A stretch of 64,000 nucleotides of DNA from Gordonia polyisoprenivorans NBRC 16320 = JCM 10675. Its GTDB lineage: Bacteria > Actinomycetota > Actinomycetes > Mycobacteriales > Mycobacteriaceae. The notes beneath the pieces were generated by a model, which was not told the origin of the DNA, ran no database searches, and saw only the letters and a program-made list of their open reading frames with translations. Location: positions 1-64,000 of the forward strand of contig NZ_BAEI01000056.1 of assembly GCF_000241325.1 (NCBI RefSeq), in the 5' to 3' direction. Positions 25,551-36,469 of this stretch are shown piece after piece; position 1 is the first letter of the stretch, and every line of letters starts with the position of its first letter. Both the position numbers and the translations under genes were made by a program.

Positions 25551-25636
25551 GCCCTCGGGCTGTTCGCGCCGCGTAGTCCGCGTCGACGAGTGTGCCCAGG
25601 TGCGCCGGTCGACGCTCATCAAAGGAGATCGAGTAC

Positions 25637-27439
25637 GTGAGTTTTTCGCGTGGGGCCGAATCGAAGGGAGCCGCCGCCGATTCGACCGGGACGGCGGGTC
25701 CCGGCGGTCGGAAGGCGCCGGGCCAATCGACCCGATCGCGGTCGGCGGGGGGATCGAAGAAGGGCACCCGGCGCCGTCCGCCGGGCCGCTCGTCGTCGAT
25801 CGAGATCCCGCCGTGGCAGCCGCTGACGGCGTTCGTCGCGCTCCTCGCCCTCGTCTATCTCCTCGTCTTCCTCACCGGTGGCGGCTCGCCCGAACCGAAG
25901 CTGGGCATCGACCTGCAGGGCGGGACCCGCGTGACGCTGACCGCCCGCACCGACAACGGCCAGGCGCCGACCCGCGACCAGTTGAACCAGGCGAAGCAGA
26001 TCATCGAGCAGCGCGTCAACGGGCTCGGCGTGAGCGGCTCGGAGGTCGTGGTCAGCGGGAACAACCTGGTCATCACCGTGCCCGGCCAGGACGGCTCCCA
26101 GGCGAAATCGCTGGGTCAGACCGCCCGGCTGTACGTGCGTCCGGTCGAGACCTCGGCACCGGCGACGCCGCAGCCGCCCAACACCACGCGCACCCAGGAC
26201 TCCAACGAACTCCCCGCCGACCAGGTGGCCGCGCAGATCGCCCAGGAGAAGAAGAACCGGCAGGCTCCCGCCGGCGCCAACACCCAGGCGCTGCAGGGCT
26301 ACATGTCGAAGATGAACTGCGCCAACGGCGCCAACGACCCACTGCTGGGCAACGACGACCCGAAGGAATACCTGGTCGCCTGCTCCACCGACGGCAAGAC
26401 CGTGTACCTGCTCGGGCCGGAGATCATCGATGGGCGGGATGTGAAATCGGCCAGTGCGGGCACCGACCCACAGACCGGTGAGTGGATCGTCAGCCTCGAA
26501 TACAAGGGCGCCGCCGCGACGACCTGGCCGGAGTACACCGCCAACAACATCGGCAAGCAGACCGCGTTCACCCTCGACACCCGCGTGGTGTCGGCGCCGG
26601 TGATCAACCAGGCGATCAGCGGGGCCACCCAGATCACCGGCTCGCCGTTCACCGAAGCCGAGGCCACCGATCTCGCCAACGTGCTCAAGTACGGTTCACT
26701 GCCGTTGTCGTTCTCCACCTCCGACGCCGAAACCGTCTCGGCCACACTGGGTCTGTCCTCGTTGCGGGCCGGCCTCCTGGCCGGTGCGATCGGGTTGATC
26801 GCGGTGCTGATCTACGCGCTGGCCTATTACCGCATGCTCGGCTTCCTCACCGTGGCGTCGTTGCTGCTGTCGCTGGTGATGGTCTACGGCATCATCGTGC
26901 TGCTCGGTCGCTGGATCGGGTTCACCCTGGATCTGGCCGGTATCGCCGGTCTGATCATCGGTATCGGTATGACCGCAGACTCCTTCGTCGTGTACTTCGA
27001 ACGCATCAAGGACGAGATGCGTGAGGGACGAAGTTTCCGGTCCGCGGTCCCGCGCGGCTGGGCGAGCGCGCGACGCACGATCTGGTCGGGTAACGCCGTC
27101 AGCTTCCTGGCCGCGGCGGTCATCTACATTCTCGCCGTCGGCGAGGTGCGCGGATTTGCCTTCACCCTCGGCCTGACCACCATCCTCGACATCGTGGTCG
27201 TGTTCCTGGTCACCCACCCGCTCGTCGTGCTCGCCAGCCGCTCGGAGTTCCTGTCGCGACCGCGGGTCAACGGACTCGGTGCGGTCAGCGAGGTAGCGCG
27301 AGCGCGCAGAACCTCACGGGCCGAACGGGTGTCGAACCTCAGTCCGTCCAAGACGCCGGCAGGCGCGGCACCGGCAGGCGCGGCCTCGACATCAACCGAC
27401 TCGACCCCCTCTGGTCCGACGAAGGGATCGGCGAAATGA
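25637..27439 (+). CDS. secD: Protein translocase subunit SecD
   Basis: This 600-residue RND-type membrane protein uses the proton gradient to pull exported proteins across the membrane. A basic Ser/Gly-rich N terminus precedes TM1 (about 60-80). The large periplasmic P1 domain begins [17 protein letters not shown] and includes [21 protein letters not shown]2-6 begin near [24 protein letters not shown]4 contains the conserved [29 protein letters not shown] segment (positions about 433-460). The GTG at 25637 follows AAGGAGA. A Thr/Ser/Pro/Ala-rich tail of about 50 residues is added. It overlaps secF by four bases. Confidence 0.96.
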   Translation: MSFSRGAESKGAAADSTGTAGPGGRKAPGQSTRSRSAGGSKKGTRRRPPGRSSSIEIPPWQPLTAFVALLALVYLLVFLTGGGSPEPKLGIDLQGGTRVTLTARTDNGQAPTRDQLNQAKQIIEQRVNGLGVSGSEVVVSGNNLVITVPGQDGSQAKSLGQTARLYVRPVETSAPATPQPPNTTRTQDSNELPADQVAAQIAQEKKNRQAPAGANTQALQGYMSKMNCANGANDPLLGNDDPKEYLVACSTDGKTVYLLGPEIIDGRDVKSASAGTDPQTGEWIVSLEYKGAAATTWPEYTANNIGKQTAFTLDTRVVSAPVINQAISGATQITGSPFTEAEATDLANVLKYGSLPLSFSTSDAETVSATLGLSSLRAGLLAGAIGLIAVLIYALAYYRMLGFLTVASLLLSLVMVYGIIVLLGRWIGFTLDLAGIAGLIIGIGMTADSFVVYFERIKDEMREGRSFRSAVPRGWASARRTIWSGNAVSFLAAAVIYILAVGEVRGFAFTLGLTTILDIVVVFLVTHPLVVLASRSEFLSRPRVNGLGAVSEVARARRTSRAERVSNLSPSKTPAGAAPAGAASTSTDSTPSGPTKGSAK

Positions 27440-28671
27440 CCGGCAGCAATCGGACCACCGGCGCACCGACCGGCAGCACGACGACGGGCGAGGAGTCGGG
27501 TACCGCGACCGCGACGGCGGTGACGATCGCCGGCAGTGATGCCGACTTCCACGCCGACACCTCCCGGTCGTTCCTCTCGCGCCTCTATACCGGCACCGGC
27601 GCCTTCGAGGTCATCGGCAAACGCCGTATGTGGTACCTCGTGACCGCGCTGATCCTCGCGGTCGGCATCATCTCGATCGGCGTGCGCCAGTTCACCTTCG
27701 GTATCGATTTCGAGGGCGGCACGCAGATCTCGATCCCGGTGTCGCAGGGCATCACCAGCCAGTCCGTCGAGGACATCGTCGGCAAGGCGCTCGGCAGTGC
27801 CCCGGATTCGGTACAGACCGCCGGATCGGGGTCGAGCGAAACCGTGCAGGTGCGCACCGACGCGCTCAGTGCCGAGCAGGCACGCGCAGTAACCGTCGCC
27901 CTCACCGACGCGTATGCGCCGACACTCAAGGCCGCCGACGTCAGCATCTCCGAGGTGAGTTCCACGTGGGGACGTGAGATCACCGAGAAGATGTTGCTCG
28001 CCCTCGCCGTGTTCCTGGTGATCGTCTTCGTGTACATCGCGGTGCGCTTCGACCGGGAGATGTCGATCGCCGCGCTGGCGACCCTGTTCTTCGACATCAT
28101 CTGCACGGCCGGGGTGTATTCGCTGGTCGGTTTCGAGGTCACCCCGGTCACCGTCATCGGTTTGCTGACCATCCTCGGTTTCTCGCTCTACGACACCGTC
28201 GTCGTGTTCGACAAGGTCTCGGAGAACACCCGTTCGGTACTACAGACGACGCGTCGCACCTACGCCGAGCAGGCCAACCTCGCGGTGAACCAGACCCTGA
28301 TGCGCTCGATCAACACCACGATCATCTCGGTGCTGCCGATCATCGCGCTGATGGTCATCGCCGTGTGGCTGCTCGGGGTTGGCACGTTGAAGGATCTGGC
28401 GCTGATCCAGCTCGTCGGCGTCGTGGTCGGCACCTACTCGTCGATCTTCCTCGCGACCCCGCTGCTGGTGACGCTCAAGGAACGGCGTCGTGAGATCGCC
28501 CGCCACACCGCCCGCGTACTGGATCGACGCGCGGCCATCGCCGCCGGGCAGGACCCGGACGCCGGCAGCACACCGCCGCGTCGCCGTCCGTCCCGGGCGT
28601 CGACCGGTCGGGGAGCCGCCGAGGACGACACCCCGACGGCACCGAGCGGGAAACGGCGTCGCGCGCGATAG
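27436..28671 (+). CDS. secF: Protein translocase subunit SecF
   Basis: SecF, 411 residues, pairs with SecD. An N-terminal Thr/Gly-rich region of 45 residues comes before TM1. The [16 protein letters not shown] motif of the first periplasmic segment, TM4 ([28 protein letters not shown], positions about 236-263) and [31 protein letters not shown] define the family. A basic C-terminal tail is typical of actinobacteria. The ATG overlaps the end of secD. Confidence 0.96.
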   Translation: MTGSNRTTGAPTGSTTTGEESGTATATAVTIAGSDADFHADTSRSFLSRLYTGTGAFEVIGKRRMWYLVTALILAVGIISIGVRQFTFGIDFEGGTQISIPVSQGITSQSVEDIVGKALGSAPDSVQTAGSGSSETVQVRTDALSAEQARAVTVALTDAYAPTLKAADVSISEVSSTWGREITEKMLLALAVFLVIVFVYIAVRFDREMSIAALATLFFDIICTAGVYSLVGFEVTPVTVIGLLTILGFSLYDTVVVFDKVSENTRSVLQTTRRTYAEQANLAVNQTLMRSINTTIISVLPIIALMVIAVWLLGVGTLKDLALIQLVGVVVGTYSSIFLATPLLVTLKERRREIARHTARVLDRRAAIAAGQDPDAGSTPPRRRPSRASTGRGAAEDDTPTAPSGKRRRAR

Positions 28672-28736
28672 TCTCGGCAGTCGTGGCATCCAGAGGTCGG
28701 CAATCCAGGTGTTGGCATGGCACGACCACACCGGTG

Positions 28737-30437
28737 ATGAGGTCCGCAGTCCTGGTGGTGATCCTGGTGGTGGGTGCCGGGCTGATCGCCGGTTGCTCCC
28801 GGGACGATGCGCCTCCGACGATCAACTACGTCGTCGACGCCGACATCCGCAGCTACAACGCGAACACCGAGAACGGCAACGCCGACGGCGTGCTGATGGC
28901 GTTCACGCGCGTGCTCCCCGGGTTCAGCTATCTCGGCGACGCCGGACAGGTCACCCCCGACCGTGATGTCGGTACGGTCATCCGTGAGCCCGGTACCCGG
29001 CTGTCCCTGAAGTACCAATTCAACCCGCGCGCAACGTATTCCGACGGCACGGCGATGGATTGCGACGACCTCGTGCTGGCCTGGGCGGCGATGAGCGGGC
29101 GATTCGGCCAGTTCACCCCGGCGACCACCGCGGGCTATCGCGACATCGACTCCGTCGACTGCGCGCCCGGAGACAAGACGGCAACCGTCACCTTCGCCGC
29201 CGGACGCGACCCCTCCGACTGGGCCTCGCTGTTCGGCGCGGGCACGCTGCTGCCGGCGCAGGTGGTGGCCCGCGCTGCCGGGGTCCCCGACGTGTCCGAC
29301 CCGATCCGCACCGGCAACCGCGCCGCGATCGCGCGCATCGCCACGGCGTGGAACACCGGCTTCGACCTCGCCCCGGGAGACCTTGACCCCGCGCGCTTCC
29401 CGTCTGCCGGACCGTACAAGATCGCGAGCTACTCGACATCCGGCGGAGTGGTGCTGGTGGCCAACGACAAGTGGTGGGGTGATCCGCCGGCCACCTCACG
29501 GATCGCGATCTTCGGCCGCAGCAGCGACGCCGCCGGACGTATCGCCGACGGCGACTACGACGTCGCCGACGTCACCGCGGGTCTCGTCGCCGGCGCCGAC
29601 GAGATGCGGTCGGGCGCCACGTCGGCCGCGGCCACCGCCGGTGCCGGACTACGGGTCGGGGCGCCCGGTCAGGCGCTCGGCGTCGAGGGGCTCGTGCTGT
29701 CCGGGCGCGGGGTGTTCGCCGACGCCCGGGTGCGACGGGCCTTCGCCTCCTGTGTGCCACGCGATGCGCTCGCCCGGCAATTCGGATACGGGGCCCAGAT
29801 GTGGAATATGCGGGTACTCGCGCCGGGCGACGAGTTGGCCGCATCGCTGAACGGCGAGTTCGGCACGCAATACGCACGTCCCGATCTCCCGCGCGCCCGT
29901 GACCTGCTGGCCCAGGCGGCCGATGATGCCGGGGGTCGACCGGCCAAGACGGTGCGTATCGGCTATGCCGCACCGACCGAGCGCTGGAAACAGATGGTCG
30001 CGGCCATCGCCACCGCGTGTGCCCCCGCAGGAATCACCGTCACCGATGTCGGTGCCGACACCCACGGGGTCGGAACACTCGGTTCCTCGGCCGACGCGCT
30101 GTTGGTGGCCAACGGCGCCGCCTTCGCCGCCGCGGGGGCCGCGGACGAGGCCCGCGATGCCTACCAACTGCGTGGAGACGACCCACTCGACCTGGCGAAC
30201 TTCTCGAACCCGCAGGTCAATGACGCGATCGACGCGCTGGCGGTCACCGATCTCGAATCCGAGCGACTCGCGCTCGTCCGGACCATCGAGAACGCGGCGT
30301 GGGCTCAAGTGCCCTCGATCCCGCTGTTCGCCGCCCCCCGCGCGCATGGCTGGAAAGATCGGATCACCAACGTCGTCGCAGGTGCGGGGCGAAACGGAAC
30401 GGGATGGAACATGGACCGATGGGTACGCAGCCAGTGA
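28737..30437 (+). CDS. Extracytoplasmic peptide-binding lipoprotein (SBP family 5)
   Basis: This 566-residue family 5 solute-binding lipoprotein has the signal sequence RSAVLVVILVVGAGLIAGC with lipobox LIAGC and lipidated Cys20. The family pattern is seen in INYVVDADIRSYNANTENG, the LSLKYQFNPRATYSDGTAMDCDDLVLAWAA segment (positions about 80-110), GPYKIASYSTSGGVVLVANDKWWG and VRRAFASCVPRDALARQFGY. No transporter genes accompany it. In mycobacteria the same secF-lipoprotein-apt order is kept (Rv2585c). The ATG at 28737 is chosen to give a normal signal peptide; longer forms start at 28683. Ligand unknown; peptides are the family norm. Confidence 0.88.
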   Translation: MRSAVLVVILVVGAGLIAGCSRDDAPPTINYVVDADIRSYNANTENGNADGVLMAFTRVLPGFSYLGDAGQVTPDRDVGTVIREPGTRLSLKYQFNPRATYSDGTAMDCDDLVLAWAAMSGRFGQFTPATTAGYRDIDSVDCAPGDKTATVTFAAGRDPSDWASLFGAGTLLPAQVVARAAGVPDVSDPIRTGNRAAIARIATAWNTGFDLAPGDLDPARFPSAGPYKIASYSTSGGVVLVANDKWWGDPPATSRIAIFGRSSDAAGRIADGDYDVADVTAGLVAGADEMRSGATSAAATAGAGLRVGAPGQALGVEGLVLSGRGVFADARVRRAFASCVPRDALARQFGYGAQMWNMRVLAPGDELAASLNGEFGTQYARPDLPRARDLLAQAADDAGGRPAKTVRIGYAAPTERWKQMVAAIATACAPAGITVTDVGADTHGVGTLGSSADALLVANGAAFAAAGAADEARDAYQLRGDDPLDLANFSNPQVNDAIDALAVTDLESERLALVRTIENAAWAQVPSIPLFAAPRAHGWKDRITNVVAGAGRNGTGWNMDRWVRSQ

Positions 30438-31036
30438 GCAAGGACAGTGATAGCCCGACCCCCGACGCCCCGACCCCCGACACCCCGACTGTCGACGCCC
30501 TGGCCCGGGCGCGAACCGCGATCGCCGAACACGGCCGCATGGTGGCCGATTTCCCGGCGCCGGGAATCGATTTCAAGGATCTGACGCCGGTGCTCGCCGA
30601 CCCCGACGGGTTGTCGGCGATCGTGACCGCGCTGACCCATGGCTGCGGGTCGGTCGATCTGGTGGCGGGCATCGACGCCCGCGGCTTCCTGCTCGGTGGA
30701 GCCGTCGCGCGGGAACTGGGGGTCGGAATCCTCGCCGTCCGCAAGGGCGGGAAACTCCCGCCACCGGTGTACTCGATCGACTACGACCTCGAATACGGCA
30801 GTGCGCGACTGGAGATCCCGGCGAGCGGAATCGACATCACCGGATCGCGGGTACTGCTCGTCGACGACGTCCTTGCCACAGGCGGCACCGTGGTGGCGGC
30901 GGCCGAACTGCTCCGTCGCGCCGGCGCCGAGGTGATCGGGGTCGCGGTGATCATGGAGATCGCGGCGCTCGGCGGTCGGGCCCGCATCGCCGACGGATTC
31001 GCCGGCGTTCCGGTGCACGCGGTCACCTCCGACTGA
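30434..31036 (+). CDS. apt: Adenine phosphoribosyltransferase
   Basis: This 200-residue purine salvage enzyme converts adenine and PRPP to AMP. Key blocks are MVADFPAPGIDFKDLTPVLADP, VAGIDARGFLLGGAVARELGVG, RKGGKLPPPVYSIDYDLEYG, and the PRPP-binding VLLVDDVLATGGTVVAA. The GTG at 30434 overlaps the lipoprotein stop by four bases and is preferred to upstream starts. The N-terminal 20 residues are Pro/Asp/Thr repeats (PTPDAPTPDTPTVDA). Confidence 0.94.
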   Translation: MSKDSDSPTPDAPTPDTPTVDALARARTAIAEHGRMVADFPAPGIDFKDLTPVLADPDGLSAIVTALTHGCGSVDLVAGIDARGFLLGGAVARELGVGILAVRKGGKLPPPVYSIDYDLEYGSARLEIPASGIDITGSRVLLVDDVLATGGTVVAAAELLRRAGAEVIGVAVIMEIAALGGRARIADGFAGVPVHAVTSD

Positions 31037-31062
31037 TCGACCGATGAGAATCGTTGGCGGGC

Positions 31063-31776
31063 ATGGGTGTTGAGGAGTATAGACGCGAACTCGTCGCCTT
31101 GGGCGACGCGCCGGCGCGGTGGTTGGCCTATCTGGATGCGCACTCGGATCTGCCCGGGCCACGGGCGAACCTGACCTTGCTGGCCGCCTTCGTGGAGGAG
31201 GCGTCCGCCACGACGATCTGGCAGGCCGTCGATGACGCCGACGAATACCGGGCCACCTGCGGGGCCGCCGGGATCGGACGTCTGCTCCGTTCGGCCGAGG
31301 ACCGCTCGAAAGGTCTTGTCCGGCTGCGCGAACTCGCCGCCGACGAGCGGTGGCGGCTACGGGAGGGCGTGGCCATGGCGCTGCAACGGTGGGGTGACGA
31401 CGATCCCGACTCGATGGCCGCGGTGGCACGGGAGTGGGCGGACGGACCCTGCCCCCTGCTCGCCCGCGCCGCGGTCGCCGCGATCTGCGAACCGAGGCTG
31501 CTGCGGACCCCCGAGATGGCCGCCCACGCGATCGACGTGTGCGAACGGGCCACCGACGTATTGCGTGCCGTCCCCGACGCACGCCGGCGCGCACCGGACA
31601 CCCGTACCTTGCGCAAGGGATTGGGATACGGGTGGAGCGTCGCGGTCGCCGCCGACCCGGACGCCGGATTGCCGGTGTTCGACGCGCTGTCACAGGATCC
31701 GGACCCCGACGTCGCCTGGGTGGTGCGCTCCAATCTCGGCAAGGCGCGGCTCAAGCGGATACGTGGCGATCGCTGA
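31063..31776 (+). CDS. HEAT-repeat protein
   Basis: This 237-residue all-helical protein looks like HEAT repeats, such as LVRLRELAADERWRLREGVAMALQRWGDDDP (about 87-118) and PDPDVAWVVRSNLGKARLKRI near the end, with regularly spaced Trp, Arg and Ala. It resembles actinobacterial HEAT-domain proteins of unknown function, some annotated as DNA alkylation repair-like. It has no signal peptide or cysteine-rich motif. It follows apt by 26 bp and ends about 75 bp before the relA promoter. The ATG at 31063 is preferred to an upstream TTG. Confidence 0.75.
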   Translation: MGVEEYRRELVALGDAPARWLAYLDAHSDLPGPRANLTLLAAFVEEASATTIWQAVDDADEYRATCGAAGIGRLLRSAEDRSKGLVRLRELAADERWRLREGVAMALQRWGDDDPDSMAAVAREWADGPCPLLARAAVAAICEPRLLRTPEMAAHAIDVCERATDVLRAVPDARRRAPDTRTLRKGLGYGWSVAVAADPDAGLPVFDALSQDPDPDVAWVVRSNLGKARLKRIRGDR

Positions 31777-31849
31777 GCCGTGATGCCGCCACGGGCTGCC
31801 CGGCTCGTCACATTCCGGCCGGACCGCCGGTGCTCCCGAATGCGCGGAT

Positions 31850-31855
31850 TAGACT
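31850..31855 (+). promoter_or_regulatory. Predicted -10 box for relA and its upstream reading frame
   Basis: TAGACT fits TANNNT and ends six bases before an ATG at 31862. Transcription would start at that ATG, making the small frame there leaderless. Confidence 0.5.
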
Positions 31856-31861
31856 TGCGAC

Positions 31862-31945
31862 ATGTGTGGTGGGACCGACCGGTGGTGTGAGGCAACGATC
31901 CGATGCGCCCGCCGCGTCCACCGCCGAAGCCGAGGGAGGGTCTGA
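31862..31945 (+). CDS. Possible leaderless cysteine-containing upstream ORF of relA
   Basis: This 27-codon frame starts at the predicted transcription start and stops at a TGA (31943-31945) whose last base is the A of the relA ATG. The peptide begins [19 protein letters not shown] and ends in a run of arginines. It has three cysteines. Its position, the lack of a ribosome-binding site at its own start and the TGATG junction suggest a leader translated to control relA. Mycobacteria have leaderless cysteine-rich upstream ORFs that act as attenuators, but their cysteines are usually adjacent, unlike here. Confidence 0.5.
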   Translation: MCGGTDRWCEATIRCARRVHRRSRGRV

Positions 31946-34365
31946 TGGCCGACGAGCCGAACACCGCGGGCCCGATCACCGACGCCGGACCCGCCGAGGT
32001 GGAGTCGGCATCGGTCGAGTCCGCAGTGACCAAGTCCGCAGTGGCAGAGTCCGCAGTGGCCGAGTCCGCAGCACCGGGCGACCTCAACGATGCGTTGCCA
32101 CAACATTCGTCCGCGTCGCGGCGGGTGCGTGCCCGCCTCGCGCGCCGGATGACCGCGACCCGCAGCCCGGTTCGTCCGGTGCTCGAACCGCTGGTCACCC
32201 TGCACCGGGAGATCTACCCGAAAGCCGACGTCGCGTTGCTGCAACGCGCCTACGACGTCGCCGACGAACGTCATCAGGGGCAGAACCGCAAGTCCGGTGA
32301 CCCCTACATCACCCATCCGCTCGCTGTGGCCACGATCCTCGCCGACCTCGGTATGGACACCATCACACTGGTCGCCGCGCTGTTGCACGACACCGTCGAG
32401 GACACCGGATACAGCCTCGAGCAACTGGAATCGGAGTTCGGGGCGGAGGTTGCCCACCTCGTCGACGGGGTGACCAAGCTCGACAAGGTGGCCCTCGGCA
32501 GCGCCGCGGAGGCCGAGACGATCCGCAAGATGATCATCGCGATGGCCCGTGACCCACGCGTGTTGGTGATCAAGGTCGCCGACCGGTTGCACAACATGCG
32601 CACGATGCGCTTCCTGCCCCCGGAGAAGCAGGCCCGCAAGGCGCGAGAGACGCTGGAAGTCATTGCGCCCCTTGCCCATCGGCTCGGTATGGCGACGGTC
32701 AAGTGGGAGCTCGAGGACCTCTCCTTCGCGATCCTGCACCCCAAACGGTACGAGGAGATCGTGCGGCTGGTCGCCGACCGCGCACCCTCACGCGACACCT
32801 ATCTGGCGCGGGTGCGCGCCGACATCAACAACGCGCTGTCCTCGGCCCGGATCACCGCGACGGTCGAGGGCCGGCCCAAGCACTACTGGTCGATCTATCA
32901 GAAGATGATCGTCAAGGGCCGCGAATTCGACGACATCCATGATCTCGTCGGCATGCGCATCCTGTGTGACGAGGTGCGCGACTGTTACGCCGCGGTCGGC
33001 GTGGTGCACTCGCTGTGGCAGCCGATGGCGGGCCGGTTCAAAGACTACATCGCCCAGCCACGGTTCGGGGTCTACCAGTCCTTGCACACCACGGTGATCG
33101 GCCCCGAGGGCAAACCCCTCGAGGTGCAGATCCGCACCTACGACATGCACCGCACCGCCGAGTTCGGCATCGCCGCCCACTGGCGATACAAGGAGAGTGG
33201 CTACAAGGATCGCAAGGGTCGCAAATCCGATGTCGCCGAGGTCGACGACATGGCGTGGATGCGCCAACTCCTCGACTGGCAGCGAGAAGCCGCCGACCCG
33301 GGGGAGTTCCTGGAGTCGCTGCGCTACGACCTCGCGGTCAAGGAGATCTTCGTGTTCACCCCGAAGGGTGATGTGATCACGCTGCCCGCCGGGTCGACAC
33401 CGGTCGATTTCGCTTACGCGGTGCACACCGAGGTCGGTCACCGCTGTATCGGCGCACGTGTCAACGGCCGGCTCGTCGCCCTCGAACGGACCCTCGAGAA
33501 CGGTGAGGTCGTCGAGGTGTTCACCTCGAAGGCGCCCACGGCCGGGCCCAGCAAGGACTGGCAGAACTTCGTCGTCTCACCACGTGCGAAGGCCAAGATC
33601 CGGCAGTGGTTTGCCAAGGAGCGTCGCGAGGAGGCGCTCGAGCACGGCAAGGACGCCATCGCCAAGGAGGTCCGCCGCGGGGGACTGCCGCTGCAGCGAT
33701 TGATGAGTGCGGACTCGATGGCCGCGGTCGCCAAGGAATTGCGGTACACCGATGTCAGCGCGCTCTACACCGCGGTCGGGGAGAACCACGTCTCGGCTCG
33801 GCATGTGGTGAACCGTCTCGTCGCCGCTCTCGGTGGCATCGACGAGGCCGCCGAGCAGATCGCCGAGCGCTCCACCCCGTCGACCATGCCCAGCCGTTCC
33901 CGTCAGGGCGGTGATGCCGGCGTGGTCGTCGAGGGCGTCGACAATGTGCTGATCAAGCTCGCCAAGTGCTGCACCCCGGTACCCGGTGACGAGATCATGG
34001 GCTTCGTGACCCGCGGTGGCGGGATCAGCGTGCACCGCACCGACTGCACCAACGCCACCGCCTTGCGCGATCAGTCCGAACGGATCATCGACGTCTCCTG
34101 GGCGCCGTCACCCGAATCGATCTTCCTCGTCGCCATCCAGGTCGAGGCGCTCGACCGTCACCGGCTGCTCTCCGACGTGACCAAGGTGCTCGCCGACGAA
34201 CGGGTGAACATCCTCTCGGCATCGGTCACCACCAGCCGCGATCGCGTCGCGATCAGCAAATTCACCTTCGAGATGGGCGACCCGAAGCACCTCGGACACG
34301 TCTTGAACGTCGTCCGCAATGTCGAAGGCGTCTACGACGTGTACCGCGTCACCTCGGCTGCCTGA
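31945..34365 (+). CDS. relA: Bifunctional (p)ppGpp synthetase/hydrolase RelA/SpoT
   Basis: This 806-residue enzyme makes and degrades the stringent-response alarmone. The HD hydrolase domain shows [38 protein letters not shown] and [12 protein letters not shown]. The synthetase domain has [32 protein letters not shown] and [20 protein letters not shown]. The TGS domain begins [20 protein letters not shown] and a C-terminal ACT domain starts near [16 protein letters not shown]. An N-terminal Glu/Ser/Ala-rich extension of 60 residues has short VAESA repeats. The ATG at 31945 follows GGGAGGG. Both activities look intact. Confidence 0.96.
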   Translation: MADEPNTAGPITDAGPAEVESASVESAVTKSAVAESAVAESAAPGDLNDALPQHSSASRRVRARLARRMTATRSPVRPVLEPLVTLHREIYPKADVALLQRAYDVADERHQGQNRKSGDPYITHPLAVATILADLGMDTITLVAALLHDTVEDTGYSLEQLESEFGAEVAHLVDGVTKLDKVALGSAAEAETIRKMIIAMARDPRVLVIKVADRLHNMRTMRFLPPEKQARKARETLEVIAPLAHRLGMATVKWELEDLSFAILHPKRYEEIVRLVADRAPSRDTYLARVRADINNALSSARITATVEGRPKHYWSIYQKMIVKGREFDDIHDLVGMRILCDEVRDCYAAVGVVHSLWQPMAGRFKDYIAQPRFGVYQSLHTTVIGPEGKPLEVQIRTYDMHRTAEFGIAAHWRYKESGYKDRKGRKSDVAEVDDMAWMRQLLDWQREAADPGEFLESLRYDLAVKEIFVFTPKGDVITLPAGSTPVDFAYAVHTEVGHRCIGARVNGRLVALERTLENGEVVEVFTSKAPTAGPSKDWQNFVVSPRAKAKIRQWFAKERREEALEHGKDAIAKEVRRGGLPLQRLMSADSMAAVAKELRYTDVSALYTAVGENHVSARHVVNRLVAALGGIDEAAEQIAERSTPSTMPSRSRQGGDAGVVVEGVDNVLIKLAKCCTPVPGDEIMGFVTRGGGISVHRTDCTNATALRDQSERIIDVSWAPSPESIFLVAIQVEALDRHRLLSDVTKVLADERVNILSASVTTSRDRVAISKFTFEMGDPKHLGHVLNVVRNVEGVYDVYRVTSAA

Positions 34366-34385
34366 GAAGTCGGCGGCCTGATGGG

Positions 34386-34412
34386 TCTCGCCACGGCCGG
34401 GCCGTGGCGAGA
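34386..34412. terminator. Bidirectional hairpin between relA and cyclophilin genes
   Basis: TCTCGCCACGGC and GCCGTGGCGAGA form a perfect 12-bp stem with a CGG loop, between the relA stop and the stop of the convergent cyclophilin gene. It has no clear U run on either strand. Confidence 0.7.
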
Positions 34413-34418
34413 TCGGCG

Positions 34419-35522
34419 TCAGGAGACCTTGGCGGTCTCGATGGTGATAGGCAGCTTCGGTGAGCCGTCGTCGGCGGTGCGCTCGTACGCGCCGGTCGTC
34501 TGGTTGGGTCCGATGCCGGGGTTCACCCCACCGGCGAACACCTTGTCGATGACCTTCATACCGTCAGGTGCGACGGTGCCGACCACCGCGTAACTCGCTG
34601 GCAGGGTGCCGTCCTGGATGAGGATGAAGAATTGCGCCGACCCACCGGAATTCGCCTCACCCTGCTGGGCGCTACCGCTGTTGGCGATCGCGACGGTCCC
34701 GCGCGGGTAGGTGACGGCCTGCTGGCCGGTCATCGGGTTGGCCTGACCGGATGGCTTGAGATCGGTCGGCGGCTCGTCGGGGCTCGTCCAGCCGGGCTGG
34801 CCGAGACCGGTGCCGGTCGGGTCACCGCACTGCAGGACCTTCAGCGCCGCGGTCGTCATCCGATGGCACGGGCTGTTGTCGTAGTAGCCGTGATCGGCGA
34901 GCGAGATGACCGCGCCGGTGTTACACGGAGCACCGGTGCGATTGAGATCGACCGGCACGACACCCTGCGTGGTGGTCAGGGTGAGCGTGGACGTGCCGTC
35001 CTTGGCCTGCGTCTTGTCGGGCATCGGCGCGGTCTTCTGCTTGGACTCGCCGGCCTTCACCTTGTCGATCTGCTCCTGATAGAGCGCGCGCTGGGCGGGA
35101 TCGGTGATCTCGGCGGGAACCGTCGTCGGGATCTGCTTGAAGTTGCTGTCCTTGGCGACGTAATCGCACGTCGTGTGCGAGGCGTTGAATCGATCGGTCT
35201 GGATCTTGTCGACGATGAAGTAGGTGGCGGTCGCCAGTACCGCGATGACCACCACACCCGAAACCGAACCGATGAGGACCTTGCGTTTGCGGGCAGCCGC
35301 GCGTTCGCGCTCCAGCCGTTCCTCGAGCTTGCGCTTGGCGGCCTCGCGTCGTTGCTCGTTGGTCAGCGCCCGGTCGGCCGTCGCCGGATCCGCGGGTCCG
35401 GCGCCCGCGGGATCGGAGGGATTCTTGCTCAGGTTCGGCCCCGTCGGACTCGAGGTGGCCGGGTCATCGTTGTCGGCATCGTTGTGGGCACCCGGCTTCT
35501 CGGGTTCCTTGTTGCTCGCCAC
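34419..35522 (-). CDS. Membrane-anchored cyclophilin-type peptidyl-prolyl isomerase
   Basis: This 367-residue protein has a Pro/Asp-rich cytosolic N terminus, a basic coiled-coil-like stretch (NEQRREAAKRKLEERLERER), one membrane segment (about 108-128, LIGSVSGVVVIAVLATATYFI) and an extracytoplasmic cyclophilin domain. The domain keeps the fold (LISLADHGYYDNSPCHRMTT-like segment, LQCGDPTGTGLGQPGW, TVAIANSGSAQQGEANSGGSAQFFI and YAVVGTVAPDGMKVIDKVF). The usual active-site FHR is CHR here. The GTG at 35522 follows AGGAGGGG. It matches Rv2582 (ppiB) in position next to relA. Confidence 0.92.
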   Translation of the reverse strand: MASNKEPEKPGAHNDADNDDPATSSPTGPNLSKNPSDPAGAGPADPATADRALTNEQRREAAKRKLEERLERERAAARKRKVLIGSVSGVVVIAVLATATYFIVDKIQTDRFNASHTTCDYVAKDSNFKQIPTTVPAEITDPAQRALYQEQIDKVKAGESKQKTAPMPDKTQAKDGTSTLTLTTTQGVVPVDLNRTGAPCNTGAVISLADHGYYDNSPCHRMTTAALKVLQCGDPTGTGLGQPGWTSPDEPPTDLKPSGQANPMTGQQAVTYPRGTVAIANSGSAQQGEANSGGSAQFFILIQDGTLPASYAVVGTVAPDGMKVIDKVFAGGVNPGIGPNQTTGAYERTADDGSPKLPITIETAKVS

Positions 35523-35737
35523 GCTGTGACCCCTCCTCGGTGTGCGCTTGGTGTCGTATGCGCTCTGCTCGTCGTCCGACTCCCGCCGGACACCCCATGC
35601 AGTGTGCCAGTATCTCCTGTGAACTCGCCGCACCGGGTCGAGGACACAGCCGGGCGTGGCGACGCTCGCGCCGACAAAAGAGCTGGTACGCCGACCGCGG
35701 CCGAGGCCGCCGGATTTCCATGAGACACAATGGAGCC

Positions 35738-36469
35738 ATGCTGATCACCGGCTTCCCCGCAGGCATGTTCCAGACCAACTGCTACATCCTCGCCCCGGCA
35801 CCCGGTGGCGAGGCCGTCGTCATCGATCCCGGACAGGACGCCGCACCGATGGCGAAGAAGGTGCTGGCAAAGCATGATCTCACCCCGGTCGCGGTCCTGC
35901 TGACCCACGGCCATCTCGATCACACGTGGACCGCCGCGGATCTCTGCGACGAGTTCTCGATCCCGGCCTACATCCACCCCGAGGACCGGCCGATGCTCGC
36001 CGATCCGGGCATCGGTCTCGGCCATGCGCTCTCCTCGGTGATCGGGTCGCTGGAGTTCCGGGAACCGGACAAGGTGCTCGACTTCGTCGACGGCGAGACG
36101 GTGGAGATCGCCGGGCTGCGGCTGGCGGTCGACCACGCACCGGGTCACACGCAGGGCTCGGTGTTGCTGACCCTCGATGTGCCGGTCGACGAGAGCGGCG
36201 CCGGTGACACCGTCCCGGTGTGTTTCTCCGGTGACGTATTGTTCTCCGGGTCGATCGGCCGTACCGATCTGCCCGGCGGCAACCATCAGCAGCTGCTCGA
36301 CTCCATTGCTGCTCGGCTGCTGACCCGCACCGACGACACCCAGGTCCTGCCCGGGCACGGACCGCAGACCTCGATCGGTGCCGAACGTGCGAGCAATCCG
36401 TTCCTCGCCGGTCTCGCCGGCGGCGCCGAGGGCACCAGTACCGCGAAGAAGGGACGAATGGGCCTGTGA
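35738..36469 (+). CDS. MBL-fold hydrolase, glyoxalase II-like
   Basis: This 243-residue metallo-beta-lactamase-fold protein has [19 protein letters not shown], the metal motif [17 protein letters not shown], the histidine in [33 protein letters not shown] and [14 protein letters not shown]. The arrangement resembles hydroxyacylglutathione hydrolase, but the C-terminal glutathione-binding domain is missing and actinobacteria lack glutathione, so the true thioester is unknown. Two start codons are possible (35720, 35738). It overlaps hisS by four bases, as in Rv2581c-hisS. Confidence 0.9.
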   Translation: MLITGFPAGMFQTNCYILAPAPGGEAVVIDPGQDAAPMAKKVLAKHDLTPVAVLLTHGHLDHTWTAADLCDEFSIPAYIHPEDRPMLADPGIGLGHALSSVIGSLEFREPDKVLDFVDGETVEIAGLRLAVDHAPGHTQGSVLLTLDVPVDESGAGDTVPVCFSGDVLFSGSIGRTDLPGGNHQQLLDSIAARLLTRTDDTQVLPGHGPQTSIGAERASNPFLAGLAGGAEGTSTAKKGRMGL

